A DNA stretch of 64,000 bases from Bacillota bacterium (GTDB taxonomy: Bacteria > Bacillota > Clostridia > Oscillospirales > Acutalibacteraceae), in assembly GCA_023416955.1 (NCBI GenBank), contig JAEZGM010000005.1:1-64000 (forward strand), read 5' to 3'. Below the pieces are notes generated by a model that had not been told where the DNA came from, ran no database searches, and saw nothing but the letters and a program-made list of their open reading frames with translations. Within the stretch, counting starts at the first letter, position 1. Each line of letters begins with the position of its first letter. Both the position numbers and the translations under genes were made by a program. This document shows positions 17,024 to 25,899 of the stretch, piece after piece.

Positions 17024-17545
17024 TTATGTGCGGTTATATTTCTCAATTATTAATCGGATATTTTCTGAAATTGCTTTAGTGCCATCAAGAAGAAGTATTG
17101 GGCAAGTTAATGTTTTTATCCACTCATCAATGATTGAAAGATCGCGAGTTCTAACAAATTCTAAAAATTCTTTTTCTTGCTCATACATATCGCCACCTAC
17201 TAAAACACGTCCTCCATATTGTTCTAATGACCTGCGTTCCACACGTTCTAAACGTACATCAGTCGGGGCAGATAGAAATACACCTAATTTATACATAGAA
17301 CTAATTTTGTCACCATAATCACCTGTTACAGCAGAAAGCACAAATGAATCACATCTCTCTATATCAACGAGCATCAGTTCAATCACTGTATCTTTAGAGC
17401 GTGGTTTGGAGTAAGGAATTTCCGATTCTTCAAAGTAATAATTTTCAACATCCAAATGCTTAATGTTTAGTTTACGAGCCAATTCACATCCTAATGTAGT
17501 TTTACCACATCCATTTGCACCAAAAACAACAATTCCATTCGGCAT
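17024..17545 (-). CDS. P-loop kinase-like ATPase (AAA_18/shikimate-kinase-like)
   Basis: A 173-residue nucleotide-binding protein. The Walker A motif GANGCGKTT lies at residues 9-17. An LDVENYYFEES element follows, as in small-molecule kinases, and RLERVERRSLEQYG near residue 100 is a lid-like arginine region. It probably phosphorylates a small metabolite; the substrate is unknown. Such orphan kinases are common in Clostridia. The gene is monocistronic, with a terminator downstream. Confidence 0.75.
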   Translation of the reverse strand: MPNGIVVFGANGCGKTTLGCELARKLNIKHLDVENYYFEESEIPYSKPRSKDTVIELMLVDIERCDSFVLSAVTGDYGDKISSMYKLGVFLSAPTDVRLERVERRSLEQYGGRVLVGGDMYEQEKEFLEFVRTRDLSIIDEWIKTLTCPILLLDGTKAISENIRLIIEKYNRT

Positions 17546-17734
17546 TCTCTACACCACCCAATATAAATAAAATATAGCACAAAATCATAACAGCAAAAGG
17601 CAAAAAATCCATGTGCGGGTGCAAATCCAAACGCATGTATTTCTTATGGTACGGGTGTTCTTACGGCATTTATTCAATAAAGCCGGTAATAAGGGTTTTA
17701 AGGCAATCATCAAGCAGTATTTACACCTAAAAAG

Positions 17735-18069
17735 CACACTTAAAACTACATAGAACGAGTGCCATTTCAGCGTACATGCTGAAATCCAGGGAAAGCAGCG
17801 TGCGTAGGCTTCAGCTTTTCCAGATCGGTATCGGGATTTTTCCAGACACGCTCAAATTTATAGTCATACAGAAAAAAATGAACCATGCGGTCAAGATGGT
17901 TGGTATTCTCCAGTTTTGTTTTATCGAAGCCGATCAGCCTCAAATCGCCAAAATCTTCTTTCTGAGCCTGAAATTTTGGAATAACGGGAATTTAGAACCT
18001 GCCTTGCCCCGTAAATTGATTCCGCAGTAGGAATGGACTGGTGCGATACTGATAATTCTCTTCGGTCAT
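17735..18069 (-). pseudogene. DUF4417 protein pseudogene
   Basis: Reading from the ATG at 18069 gives MTEENYQYRTSPFLLRNQF, then an in-frame TAA at codon 26. The frame then continues with IPVIPKF, LRLIGFDKTKLEN and MVHFFLYDYKFERVWKNPD. After a frameshift comes LSLDFSMYAEMALVL. These are hallmark stretches of DUF4417 proteins, found in phages and mobile elements. The C-terminal half is missing. There is thus one nonsense mutation, one frameshift and one truncation. The call rests on remembered family motifs. Confidence 0.75.
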
Positions 18070-18376
18070 TCCATATACCCCTTTCTATGATAAGGACTGC
18101 CATCCTTTCACTGAACGGGGCTTTTGTTACAGGAATTACCTTCCAGAGGGCAACTCTCGCAAAATATTATAAAAAAGCAAAAACTGCCGCATCAAACGAT
18201 ACGACAGCTTTTGACATATTTCTGGTGCGGGTGATTCGTCACAGTGATGATTCACAAGGAATAAAGAATTTCTTTGGCTCTTCCATACTGAACAAACAGT
18301 CAATAGTGAAGCCCCTATATTCAACTCATGTTATCACAATAAAAGAACCCTGACAGGTTGGTCATTGTTTGGCTTA
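18070..18376. other. Decayed gap with a dispersed GATTCGTCA motif
   Basis: No intact gene. Bases about 18232-18256 carry a GATTCGTCA-n-GATGATTCAC motif that also occurs near 19717, 36465 and 38340. The rest looks like decayed sequence. Confidence 0.35.
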
Positions 18377-18835
18377 CTATTCATTAGTGAACTTTATTGT
18401 ATGAGCAAGACAAGCATTTTTTTCTTGCACCCTTAAAATATCAAAAAATTGATCTTGCGTTATTTCCCCAGATTTAATTTTATACGGATAATAGTAGTAC
18501 ATAATTCCGGGAACAGATATTTGAAGAAGAATCATTACATTCGGGCAACCTTCTGAACCCAAAAATATTTTCATGATGTTTCGTGAGAAAAACGGATCAA
18601 TTGCAATACCAATTAATTGATCAGCCATTTTTTCAATCAATTTGCAATCTGACAGAGGATATCGATTAAACTCAATCTTTGCATCGAGAATAACCATTCG
18701 TTTCATATCAATTTCCAAAGTTACAGTGATATCATGTTGTTCTTCGATCATATGTGACACGACTATCCATATGTTTTCACCCTCTTCCTTTTCATAATAT
18801 TTGACTTGTAGATTTCGCTCGGCAGTTTGTTTCAT
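18377..18835 (-). CDS. DUF2889 family protein
   Basis: A 152-residue protein fitting the DUF2889 pattern: a strand-rich N-terminal half with LEIDMKRMVILDAKIEFNRYP, a central DCKLIEKMADQLIG, and the late GSEGCPNVMILLQ, where the Cys is conserved in the family. Function unknown. RBS AAAGGAG is well spaced. A perfect palindrome shared with the padR promoter lies 17 bp upstream of the start, so the PadR protein encoded just upstream probably controls this gene as a target. Confidence 0.65.
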   Translation of the reverse strand: MKQTAERNLQVKYYEKEEGENIWIVVSHMIEEQHDITVTLEIDMKRMVILDAKIEFNRYPLSDCKLIEKMADQLIGIAIDPFFSRNIMKIFLGSEGCPNVMILLQISVPGIMYYYYPYKIKSGEITQDQFFDILRVQEKNACLAHTIKFTNE

Positions 18836-18851
18836 ATGATACTCCTTTAAT

Positions 18852-18867
18852 TACTCAGTACTGAGTA
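18852..18867. promoter_or_regulatory. PadR operator (perfect palindrome)
   Basis: TACTCAGTACTGAGTA is a perfect 16-bp palindrome between the padR stop and the DUF2889 start. A variant with two changes occurs in front of padR itself. Confidence 0.75.
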
Positions 18868-18888
18868 TAATACTAAAAAGAAAAGGGA

Positions 18889-19422
18889 TTAATCCCTTAA
18901 TTCTTTTTCTTGTTCTTTAAGCCATTCCAATTCTGCCTGAAGATGATAAATATGATGATTAAAAATTGCTTGTGCACCTGATTTTCCAATATCCGGAATA
19001 ATTCGAAGGGTGCTGTCCCGATGGGCTATCAATTTTTCTAACTTCGACTCTATTGTTAGCTTGGCATTTTTGATAGCTGTAGAAAACTCATTCTTTTCTA
19101 TCCGTTCCCGAAAAAATATCGCTCCATCAAGAGGCAAATCTAAATTCAATTCTTCTACCTGCATTTTTTTAAGAAGTATATAAAAATATTTCTCCCCATC
19201 TTCTGTAATTGAGAATACAGTTTTTTCCGGTCGATTCCCATCCTTATCAGAGGTTGCTGAGACATATCCGTTTTCTTTAAGCTTGTCAAGATGATAATAG
19301 ATAGTAGGCAGTTTAATCTGCGCGAAATCCGATATTTCCTCTTCAACTGTTTGCTTTAAACGATAGCCGTGTTGTGGGCCATATCGCATAAGTAATCCTA
19401 AAATGTAAAATTGCGCTTTCAT
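18889..19422 (-). CDS. PadR family transcriptional regulator
   Basis: A 177-residue PadR repressor. It has an N-terminal winged helix (FYILGLLMRYGPQHGYRLKQTVEE, LPTIYYHLDKLKENGYVS, GNRPEKTVFSITEDGEKYF) and a long C-terminal helical dimerisation domain of the Vir_act_alpha_C type. I start it at the ATG at 19422, directly after GGAGGAAG, rather than 23 codons upstream. The operator-like site in its own promoter suggests autoregulation. Effectors of this family are often phenolics or drugs; none can be named here. Confidence 0.88.
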   Translation of the reverse strand: MKAQFYILGLLMRYGPQHGYRLKQTVEEEISDFAQIKLPTIYYHLDKLKENGYVSATSDKDGNRPEKTVFSITEDGEKYFYILLKKMQVEELNLDLPLDGAIFFRERIEKNEFSTAIKNAKLTIESKLEKLIAHRDSTLRIIPDIGKSGAQAIFNHHIYHLQAELEWLKEQEKELRD

Positions 19423-19435
19423 GCTTCCTCCTATA

Positions 19436-19451
19436 TACTCAGCACTGACTA
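19436..19451. promoter_or_regulatory. PadR operator in the padR promoter
   Basis: TACTCAGCACTGACTA, two mismatches from the perfect palindrome at 18852-18867. It overlaps the region just upstream of the padR ribosome binding site. Confidence 0.65.
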
Positions 19452-19527
19452 TTAAAATAATATAACAAGTGTTTCTCTCTGTCAAGAGCATTCATACCTC
19501 GCTCGAAAAAATTATTTAATATATAGA

Positions 19528-19663
19528 AATCCGAATGCAGGTTCAAGTCGCTGCATTCGGAAAATCCACGATCTATGAGATTTGCCTTTCAGGTATCGAG
19601 ATACATAAAAAATATGCAAGTTCAATGGTAAACTAAAACATAAAATTGCATTGAACCTGCATA
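19528..19663. repeat. Hairpins with GCAGGTTCAA motifs
   Basis: CCGAATGCAG at 19531-19540 pairs with 19551-19560. A second imperfect inverted repeat joins TATGCAAGTTCAATG (19613-19627) with 19649-19663. The first hairpin is a relative of the terminators at 38230 and 39441. The segment leads into the decayed AraC copy that follows. Confidence 0.5.
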
Positions 19664-19745
19664 GTATTATTTTTCTTATATTCCAATAAGCTGACACAAA
19701 ACTATATGCAGGTCAATGCAAGGGATTCGTCAATGTGATGATTCA

Positions 19746-19860
19746 CTAAAAGCCTCTTGTTTTTTTATACTCTCTTGGTGTAACGCCTTTATATCCTTAA
19801 AATAGCTCGGTATAATAGTCGCGAAAATCAAAACCGTTATACGCTGATAGCAGTAAGCAT
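19746..19860 (-). pseudogene. AraC regulator C-terminal fragment
   Basis: The minus strand reads NGFDFRDYYTELF, stop, GYKGVTPREYKKTRGF, stop. This closely matches the C-terminus of the intact AraC regulator ending at 36483 (YYTEIFKRYKGVTPREFKKIRGFW). DNA identity extends into the downstream flank. It is a decayed partial duplicate with a premature stop. Confidence 0.75.
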
Positions 19861-19978
19861 ATTAAAACCATGCCGATAACGCAAACGACAGTATGCCTTT
19901 TCACGAACTCCTATGAAATACAGGGTATTCCTTGCACTTACAACAATATTATTATCATTGTCAACAACCCCAGTTACA

Positions 19979-20302
19979 TCAACTGCGCTTTGGCTGCGTA
20001 GTTGACTGTGCCGCTATAAATGAAACCCGGAACGCCAACATTATACAACTTTCCAGGCATTCACCTGTTGTACTCAATGAACAGTAACCGCTAAACACAG
20101 GGAAAGGAACCGCCATATTTCTCAAAATACAATTTATTGCTTCCCTATCCCCTTCTGAAATTTTAAAATATTTGTTACCCCATTTGATGATTGGACATTT
20201 GTCACAAGCAACACAAAAAACCATGTTATCAAAGCGAATGGAAAAATTTTCAGTAAAACACAAGAGTGCAGAAATTTTACAAGAAATTAAAAATATCGCC
20301 AT
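19979..20302 (-). CDS. Doubtful small ORF with a CxxC motif
   Basis: A 107-codon reading frame. The stretch VACDKCPIIKWGNKYFKIS looks protein-like, but there is no ribosome binding site, no recognised family, and the surroundings are decayed on both sides. It may be a gene fragment. Low confidence. Confidence 0.2.
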   Translation of the reverse strand: MAIFLISCKISALLCFTENFSIRFDNMVFCVACDKCPIIKWGNKYFKISEGDREAINCILRNMAVPFPVFSGYCSLSTTGECLESCIMLAFRVSFIAAQSTTQPKRS

Positions 20303-20489
20303 CTCATTTACAAATTATACTATATGGATAAAAACTACGCCGAACGAAAACTAGTCAGATATCTTACTGTGTGAATTATGTATGGCTTATCCTTATTTTG
20401 CTCTACATGATGATGCAAATGACATAACTGAATTTTTCATAAGTGCCGGGCAGTAAGCAAAAGCTTCTGGTCAATGCATTTGCATCTTA

Positions 20490-20672
20490 GTTGAGGATTT
20501 GCATTACAGTAAAAAAGAGCATCTCCAAAACCTATGCAATGCCATATCAAGTGCAAATCAATTAAACTTGCCCATCATCGCCTTTATGACTGGGAAGCCA
20601 TCCATTATTCATAAGCTTGGACGAGCAAGTTTATATGCTGAGAGGCTATTTGACTATACTGAAATCGTTTGA
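20490..20672 (+). pseudogene. AAA ATPase fragment
   Basis: The plus strand reads VEDLHYSKKEHLQNLCNA, then NQLNLPIIAFMTGKPS and LYAERLFDYTEI. This corresponds to the Walker B to sensor region of mobile-element AAA ATPases, whose usual form is EL..LIAALHR.NQLNLPI..VGAGLP and YAERLFDFPEIG. Both ends are missing and no start is present. The preceding and following 200 bp hold nothing recognisable. Confidence 0.6.
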
Positions 20673-20987
20673 TTTTGTGTAGAGCGTTTCCATCCCCCTA
20701 GAAAATTCTACTTTCAGATATTTTGATTAAGATAAAATCCAGTGGTAAGGGCATTCTTTGACCCATTACGGCACTTTTACGTAAACAACATGAATTCATT
20801 AAAATTGCGACTTCATTATATGCTAATCATTGTCAGATTCCTTTATCCAGTAACAGTCTGATAAGCTTAGTACTTGGATCAGCACTCTCCCAAAATGATT
20901 TCAGTTCAGTAAGTGGACTGCTCGGTACTCCTACTTGCTCTTTACCGGGCGGTGAAACGCCTTTATCGGCTGATTAACCAGTTATTA

Positions 20988-21599
20988 CTAGGCCTCTTTC
21001 GTCAAAACATTGCAGATAATATCCGCCGCTTCATCTATTCTGTCAGCACAGTTGCTTAGATGGCGGTAGACTTCTCGCATTTTAATAATATACTTCACAT
21101 TATCGCCTTCCAGCAGCTGCGCAATGGATTTCCGGTATATTTCCTCCACCTTGTTTTCACATTTCTTTGCTTTTATTGCACTCTTGGCCGATTTTAAGGC
21201 GTCACGGCGCAGGGAATGGACAGCGTCCTGAATTTCCCCACTGCCCTGCTCCAGCATCTGAATAAACTCCAACAGATCGGCGGAAAAATCGACTTTATAG
21301 ACTTCCATCTCATTTACAGTCGTCTTAAAATAATCCAGAATATCGTCCAAAGCTTTCGAAAGGGTGTAGATATCCTCACGGTCGAATGGCGTAATAAATG
21401 TTCTGTTCAGCTCTTGAATTAATTCACCCCGTTTATCGTCCGCCTTTTTTTCGATTTCCTTAACTTCCAAAGCATAGGTGTTGTCAAGAGTCTCTGCGTA
21501 ACTCTTGAGCGAGCGAACCGATTTTACGATATAATCCGCCTGTTCTTCAAGAAGTTTATAGAAGTCGACTTTTTTGCCGAATATTTTTGAAAGTTTCAT
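20988..21599 (-). CDS. DUF47 / PhoU-like phosphate transport accessory protein
   Basis: A 203-residue all-helical DUF47 (YkaA-type) protein, a PhoU relative that modulates PiT phosphate transporters. Characteristic stretches are RTFITPFDREDIYTLSKALDDILDY near residues 66-90 and YRHLSNCADRIDEAADII near the C-terminus. It starts one base after the stop of the PiT gene, so the two are co-transcribed. It probably sits on the cytoplasmic side of the transporter. Confidence 0.92.
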   Translation of the reverse strand: MKLSKIFGKKVDFYKLLEEQADYIVKSVRSLKSYAETLDNTYALEVKEIEKKADDKRGELIQELNRTFITPFDREDIYTLSKALDDILDYFKTTVNEMEVYKVDFSADLLEFIQMLEQGSGEIQDAVHSLRRDALKSAKSAIKAKKCENKVEEIYRKSIAQLLEGDNVKYIIKMREVYRHLSNCADRIDEAADIICNVLTKEA

Positions 21600-21600
21600 T

Positions 21601-22602
21601 TCACACCCCCAAAAAGTAGTTTAAGATGAAGTAAAATAGAGACGACAATGCAAACGAAGCGGGTATTGTGACCACCCACGCTGTAAGCATGCTTTTTGCG
21701 TAAGCCCAGCCAACCGCATTCGGTCTGTCTGCGGCGCCCGTGCCCATTACAGCCGAATTAACGACTTGCGTTCCGCTGATGGGGAATCCAAGCAGCGAGG
21801 CAAACACGATTACCGATGCGGCAGAAATTTGGGCGCTCATTGAATGAAGCGGCCTCACATTATAAATCCTTGTTCCGACGCTACGTATCATTTTCAGTCC
21901 GCCCAAAACAAGACCGGCCGATATTGCAAGCGCGGAATACCAAATCATTTTTTGGCTTATCTCAAGTCGACCCGTGCCTGTGCTGAGTACCAAAAGCGCC
22001 AAAACTCCGATTCCTTTCTGCGCGTCATTGGAGCCCTGAAACGCGTTGATGAGAACACTTGAGACAACCTGCACCCATTTTACCAGCGTGTTCGCGCCCC
22101 GTCCGCGGTTCCCAAGTAACGTCCTGCTTACCTTAAAGAGGAAGGTCCCCACTATGTAACCGATGATCGGTGAAAGGAATAGAGGAATCAGTACACTGAA
22201 AAGCAAACCGAATCTGTTCACGGCTCCAAATCCGTATTGGATTACAATAGGGCCGATCAAACCGCCAATTAACGCATGCGAAGAACTGGATGGAATGGCA
22301 AATAGCCATGTGATAATATTCCATGAAACCGCACCGAGCATTGCGGCGCAAACGATAATCGAAAGCTTCTGTGTACTGTCTATTACGGAAAGGTTGAACA
22401 ACCCATTGATGGTGCCAAAGGCCACCTTTGTTCCGAAAAAAATTGTTCCCAAAAGCTGGGAAACAGATGCAAGAATAAAGACCAGTACCGCATTTACCGA
22501 CCGCGATGTAATCACGGTAGCAATCAGGTTTCCCTCATCATGAAAACCTGTGATAAAAATATATAAATAGGTTAAAATTGCAGCAACTATTGCAAACGAT
22601 AT
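21601..22602 (-). CDS. pit: PiT family inorganic phosphate transporter (apparent ATA start)
   Basis: A 333-residue PiT transporter. The two signature repeats appear as GFHDEGNLIAT near residues 19-29 and FQGSNDAQKGIGVLAL in the second half. Membrane segments fill most of the protein. The signature N-terminal segment is only included if translation begins upstream of the first standard start (GTG at 22515). A perfect AAGGAGGAG at 22609-22617 stands six bases before an in-frame ATA at 22600-22602, giving (M)SFAIVAAILTYLYIF. A TAA lies two codons further up. So ATA is either a real non-standard start or a mutated ATG. Confidence 0.85.
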   Translation of the reverse strand: MSFAIVAAILTYLYIFITGFHDEGNLIATVITSRSVNAVLVFILASVSQLLGTIFFGTKVAFGTINGLFNLSVIDSTQKLSIIVCAAMLGAVSWNIITWLFAIPSSSSHALIGGLIGPIVIQYGFGAVNRFGLLFSVLIPLFLSPIIGYIVGTFLFKVSRTLLGNRGRGANTLVKWVQVVSSVLINAFQGSNDAQKGIGVLALLVLSTGTGRLEISQKMIWYSALAISAGLVLGGLKMIRSVGTRIYNVRPLHSMSAQISAASVIVFASLLGFPISGTQVVNSAVMGTGAADRPNAVGWAYAKSMLTAWVVTIPASFALSSLFYFILNYFLGV

Positions 22603-22744
22603 TTTTTACTCCTCCTTGTCTCCGATCCGTCTTTCATAAAATCAGCGAAGCCGACTAAAAGGGCGAAGCATAGCAAATTTCGGACTGATTCGCGGGCATT
22701 TTAGAGGGCACAGCCATATAGTGTTTCAGACACAAAGTCATACC

Positions 22745-23476
22745 CTATTCCAAATTACAGATAAAGTCCTTTAGCTCAGTCCAATGCTTAATCTCGAGGC
22801 AACGACATCCGACCTTTCGAATCGGCCGCCCATGCAGCGCGCCTTGATACCAAACTGGGAAAATACCGCTCGCCGAGGCTCCAAGCACGTCATAAGTCGG
22901 GTTGTCCCCACAATACCATACCTGAGATGGCTTCAGATCAGCTTTTTTCAGTGCTAGCTCGAAAATCATTGGATGCGGTTTTTTAAATATGTAGTCGCTT
23001 GAGGTCACAACAAACTCCATATTATTTTCGGGGATCGTCGCATCAATCAGTTTTCGAAGCGTAGCTCCGCGAAACGAAAGATTGCTGATGACAGCTGCTC
23101 GGATTTTCATTTCCTTCAAAAAATTCATCAACTCTCCAATATATCCAGTTGGTTGTAACCGGTATGCATTGCTTGCGTAAATAAAATCACTCATTTCCGG
23201 AACTTCCGCCAATTTTATTCCGAAATAATCGAAGAGATAATTATGTATCATTTTTCTAGGCACTTCTGTATCCGGATTTTTTTCACCCGGGCGCCATGAC
23301 GGAAAAATATTCTCATCAATCCTGTCATAAAGCATGCGCAGCTCTTCGACAGAAACACGATTGGGGTTTTCCACTGCCAAATCAAGCAAGGCACTCAGCC
23401 CTCTGTCGACGTCATTTTCAATTTCATCAACCAAAGTCTGACCGTAATCAAACAGAATCATTTCAGGTTTTTTCAA
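22745..23476 (-). CDS. HAD family hydrolase
   Basis: A 243-residue HAD-superfamily phosphatase. Motif I is FDYGQTLVDE (nucleophile Asp9), motif II is ISNLS, motif III is the Lys of FKKPHP, and motif IV is CGDNPTYDV. A helical cap lies between motifs I and II. The start is a TTG three bases after the stop of the AraC gene; an ATG five codons in is an alternative. It is the last gene of the second glycan cluster. Its substrate may be a sugar phosphate from phosphorolysis by the GH130 enzyme (inference). Confidence 0.85.
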   Translation of the reverse strand: MKKPEMILFDYGQTLVDEIENDVDRGLSALLDLAVENPNRVSVEELRMLYDRIDENIFPSWRPGEKNPDTEVPRKMIHNYLFDYFGIKLAEVPEMSDFIYASNAYRLQPTGYIGELMNFLKEMKIRAAVISNLSFRGATLRKLIDATIPENNMEFVVTSSDYIFKKPHPMIFELALKKADLKPSQVWYCGDNPTYDVLGASASGIFPVWYQGALHGRPIRKVGCRCLEIKHWTELKDFICNLE

Positions 23477-23479
23477 TAT

Positions 23480-25789
23480 TTAATCCATTCCTTTTTCATT
23501 TCTCGTAGAGTTAGACTGTTCGCGAAATTGCGAGGGAGTAAGACTATACGCTTTTTTAAAAAGCGTAGAAAAATATGTCACATTGTATATGCCTACTTCT
23601 TCGCAAATTTTAAAAATCGGTTTTTCGGTAGAAACCAACAGAAACCTTGCTTTCTCCAAACGAATATTGCTTATATATTCGTTGAAGGACTCCCCTGTAT
23701 ACGATTTGAATATTTTGCCGACATAACCCGGTGTAAGATCCACAATTTCAGAAATGACATCCAGACTCAGACCGGAGTCACTGTAATTTTCAAGAATGTA
23801 ATTTTGAATTTTATTCACAATTAGCTTATATTTTTCGTCGGCATTCCGACTATGTTTTTCGACTAGATAGTCTAATAATATTCTGCAAAATTCCGATATT
23901 ATTTCCGATATTTCGACTAATGTTTCAGAGTTTTCAATCTTTAGAATAGTTTCAACATGATTAACCGGAAAGGAATTCGAAACCTCGAAATCCCGATAAA
24001 TCGTAATAATAAGTTGGCTGCAATAAGCAATTACTTGATAATAGGGTGCAATGTTTATTGACTGGATAAACTCATGAATACGCTCAAGCACTTCATCAAA
24101 ATCGTATGCATACAGCGCCTCAAGCAATTTCTTTTCTGATAGGTAAGAGTAGTTCGCGTTGTTTGTCTGATGCTTATTGGCAAGATAGGCGTCAATAACG
24201 CATTTATCTCCATAAAAAAGCCGGTATTTGATATATTCAGCTGCTGATCTATAGGAAAGATAGATTTCGTCTTTTGAGGTCACAACGCTACCTATACTAG
24301 ATGACAGTGAAATTTCAAAGTTTTCTTCAATAATCTGCTGGAGTTTTTGGATGGCTGCTAAGATTTCACCCTTCTCTGGTTCTTCCTGTGTTTGCAGCAA
24401 TAAGACCATTTCACTCTCTTCAACGACTACCGCATCGTTTTTTCCGACACTCAAAAACAGTTCCTGAGCGATATTCGTAATCGCGTATCGTATCAGCGCC
24501 AAATCACCCGATTTTGAGTTGTTTTTCAGTGCCTGGAAATGATCGATCTTTAGTAAAATGATCTGGAAGAGGGGGCCCGTAAGCTGGCCGTCTATGCTTA
24601 CCGCTTCTTTTGCAGATGGAGCCGTTTGACTATTGGTTCCTTTTATAAGAGCCAACAGATAATTCTGTTTGACATCTTTGGTAGACTTATATACTATTGA
24701 CTCCATCGATTTTTCCATTTTAAGTGATTTTTCAAATGATTCAGATATAATTTTATATTCATCAATTTTTTTTGATCCCGTGCCTGAATTATTCATTTTC
24801 CCAATTTTATCAATCAACCCCCTCAGAGGCTTATACAGATAGCCTGTCACATAAAGTGATATTAAAACGCCGAGCAGCAGCAACAGCGACGCGATAAAAA
24901 TTGTAGTTTGTCTTAGGCTGTTTATATTAGCTATCATTTTATCGTAAGACTTTACTGAAACAAAATACAGGTTAAGAATATTATTGGTCCGGACAAAGGT
25001 AATCAGCTCTTTCTCCCCTTTGTCCCCGTAATTAATAAAACTGCCTTCGTTATCTTTAGAACTCAGGATGGCATGCACATAACTTGAACCGGACAGATTC
25101 TTTAAAAACAAATCTGTGTCGTTATGTGAAATGATGCGGCCTTCGGAATTCAACACAAACACAGACGTGTCCTGCTGACTTCCGCTGATTTCGTTTGCCG
25201 TGCTTACCAAGTATTTCTGGTCGACGCTGATTACAATTGCATATCTGAGCGATTTGTTGCATCTGTTATTCGTGTAGAATACGAAGGTCAGCAGTTGATT
25301 ATCTACACTGCCAGAGAAGGCGTCCCATGAGTAAAATGACATGGATTTTTCAGTGTTTTGGGCGATGCTGGAAGTATTCACCGAAAAACCCATGGTATCT
25401 ATAAACTTGTCTCCGGAAAAAACATATATTCCAATATCCTTAATCATGCTGTATGTAGACTGAATGCTACGCATCTTCAAGTACATTTCATAGTCTTCAA
25501 CCTTATCTGCTTCCCCAGTGTAAGATCTATATACATAATTGGATACATCATTGTCCAGAATCAGTTGATTGTTTATCGTAACCATCTTATTTTCCAGCGA
25601 ATCCAATGCATAGCTGTCCTGGCGTAGCGTAACATTGGTGCGATTTTCGACCTCCTGTAGGACACTTTTCGAAAAAATGGAAAATAAGACGCAACTGAGT
25701 ATGGTAATCGTAATCGCTACAAGTGTAATATAGGAGACAATCATGTTTCGGAACATTCTATAACTGCGTATTCTCTCCAAAATGTTCAT
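23480..25789 (-). CDS. Membrane sensor AraC-family regulator (YesN/MsmR-like)
   Basis: About 769 residues. One membrane segment near the N-terminus, an extracellular sensor of about 240 residues resembling a Cache domain, a second membrane segment (IASLLLLLGVLISLYVTGYLY), a cytoplasmic middle region, and a C-terminal pair of AraC helix-turn-helices (LSLDVISEIVDLTPGYVGKIFKS; YNVTYFSTLFKKAYSLTPSQF). Such one-component transmembrane AraC regulators usually control adjacent Lpl-type oligosaccharide importers, here the cluster upstream. The ATG at 25789 is chosen because GGAGG precedes it by ten bases; longer in-frame starts lack a site. Confidence 0.88.
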   Translation of the reverse strand: MNILERIRSYRMFRNMIVSYITLVAITITILSCVLFSIFSKSVLQEVENRTNVTLRQDSYALDSLENKMVTINNQLILDNDVSNYVYRSYTGEADKVEDYEMYLKMRSIQSTYSMIKDIGIYVFSGDKFIDTMGFSVNTSSIAQNTEKSMSFYSWDAFSGSVDNQLLTFVFYTNNRCNKSLRYAIVISVDQKYLVSTANEISGSQQDTSVFVLNSEGRIISHNDTDLFLKNLSGSSYVHAILSSKDNEGSFINYGDKGEKELITFVRTNNILNLYFVSVKSYDKMIANINSLRQTTIFIASLLLLLGVLISLYVTGYLYKPLRGLIDKIGKMNNSGTGSKKIDEYKIISESFEKSLKMEKSMESIVYKSTKDVKQNYLLALIKGTNSQTAPSAKEAVSIDGQLTGPLFQIILLKIDHFQALKNNSKSGDLALIRYAITNIAQELFLSVGKNDAVVVEESEMVLLLQTQEEPEKGEILAAIQKLQQIIEENFEISLSSSIGSVVTSKDEIYLSYRSAAEYIKYRLFYGDKCVIDAYLANKHQTNNANYSYLSEKKLLEALYAYDFDEVLERIHEFIQSINIAPYYQVIAYCSQLIITIYRDFEVSNSFPVNHVETILKIENSETLVEISEIISEFCRILLDYLVEKHSRNADEKYKLIVNKIQNYILENYSDSGLSLDVISEIVDLTPGYVGKIFKSYTGESFNEYISNIRLEKARFLLVSTEKPIFKICEEVGIYNVTYFSTLFKKAYSLTPSQFREQSNSTRNEKGMD

Positions 25790-25899
25790 ATTAAGTCGGC
25801 CTCCTATAAGCATAATGTTTAAACTATACATTATTACCGTAACAATATCAACTGGAAGCCTTCTTTATTTTGGATACGTTTTCCGCCCTACTGCAGACT

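Noticed and set aside
20673..20987. Extension of the AAA ATPase remnant downstream
   Set aside because: No further family pattern could be read; stops occur in all frames.
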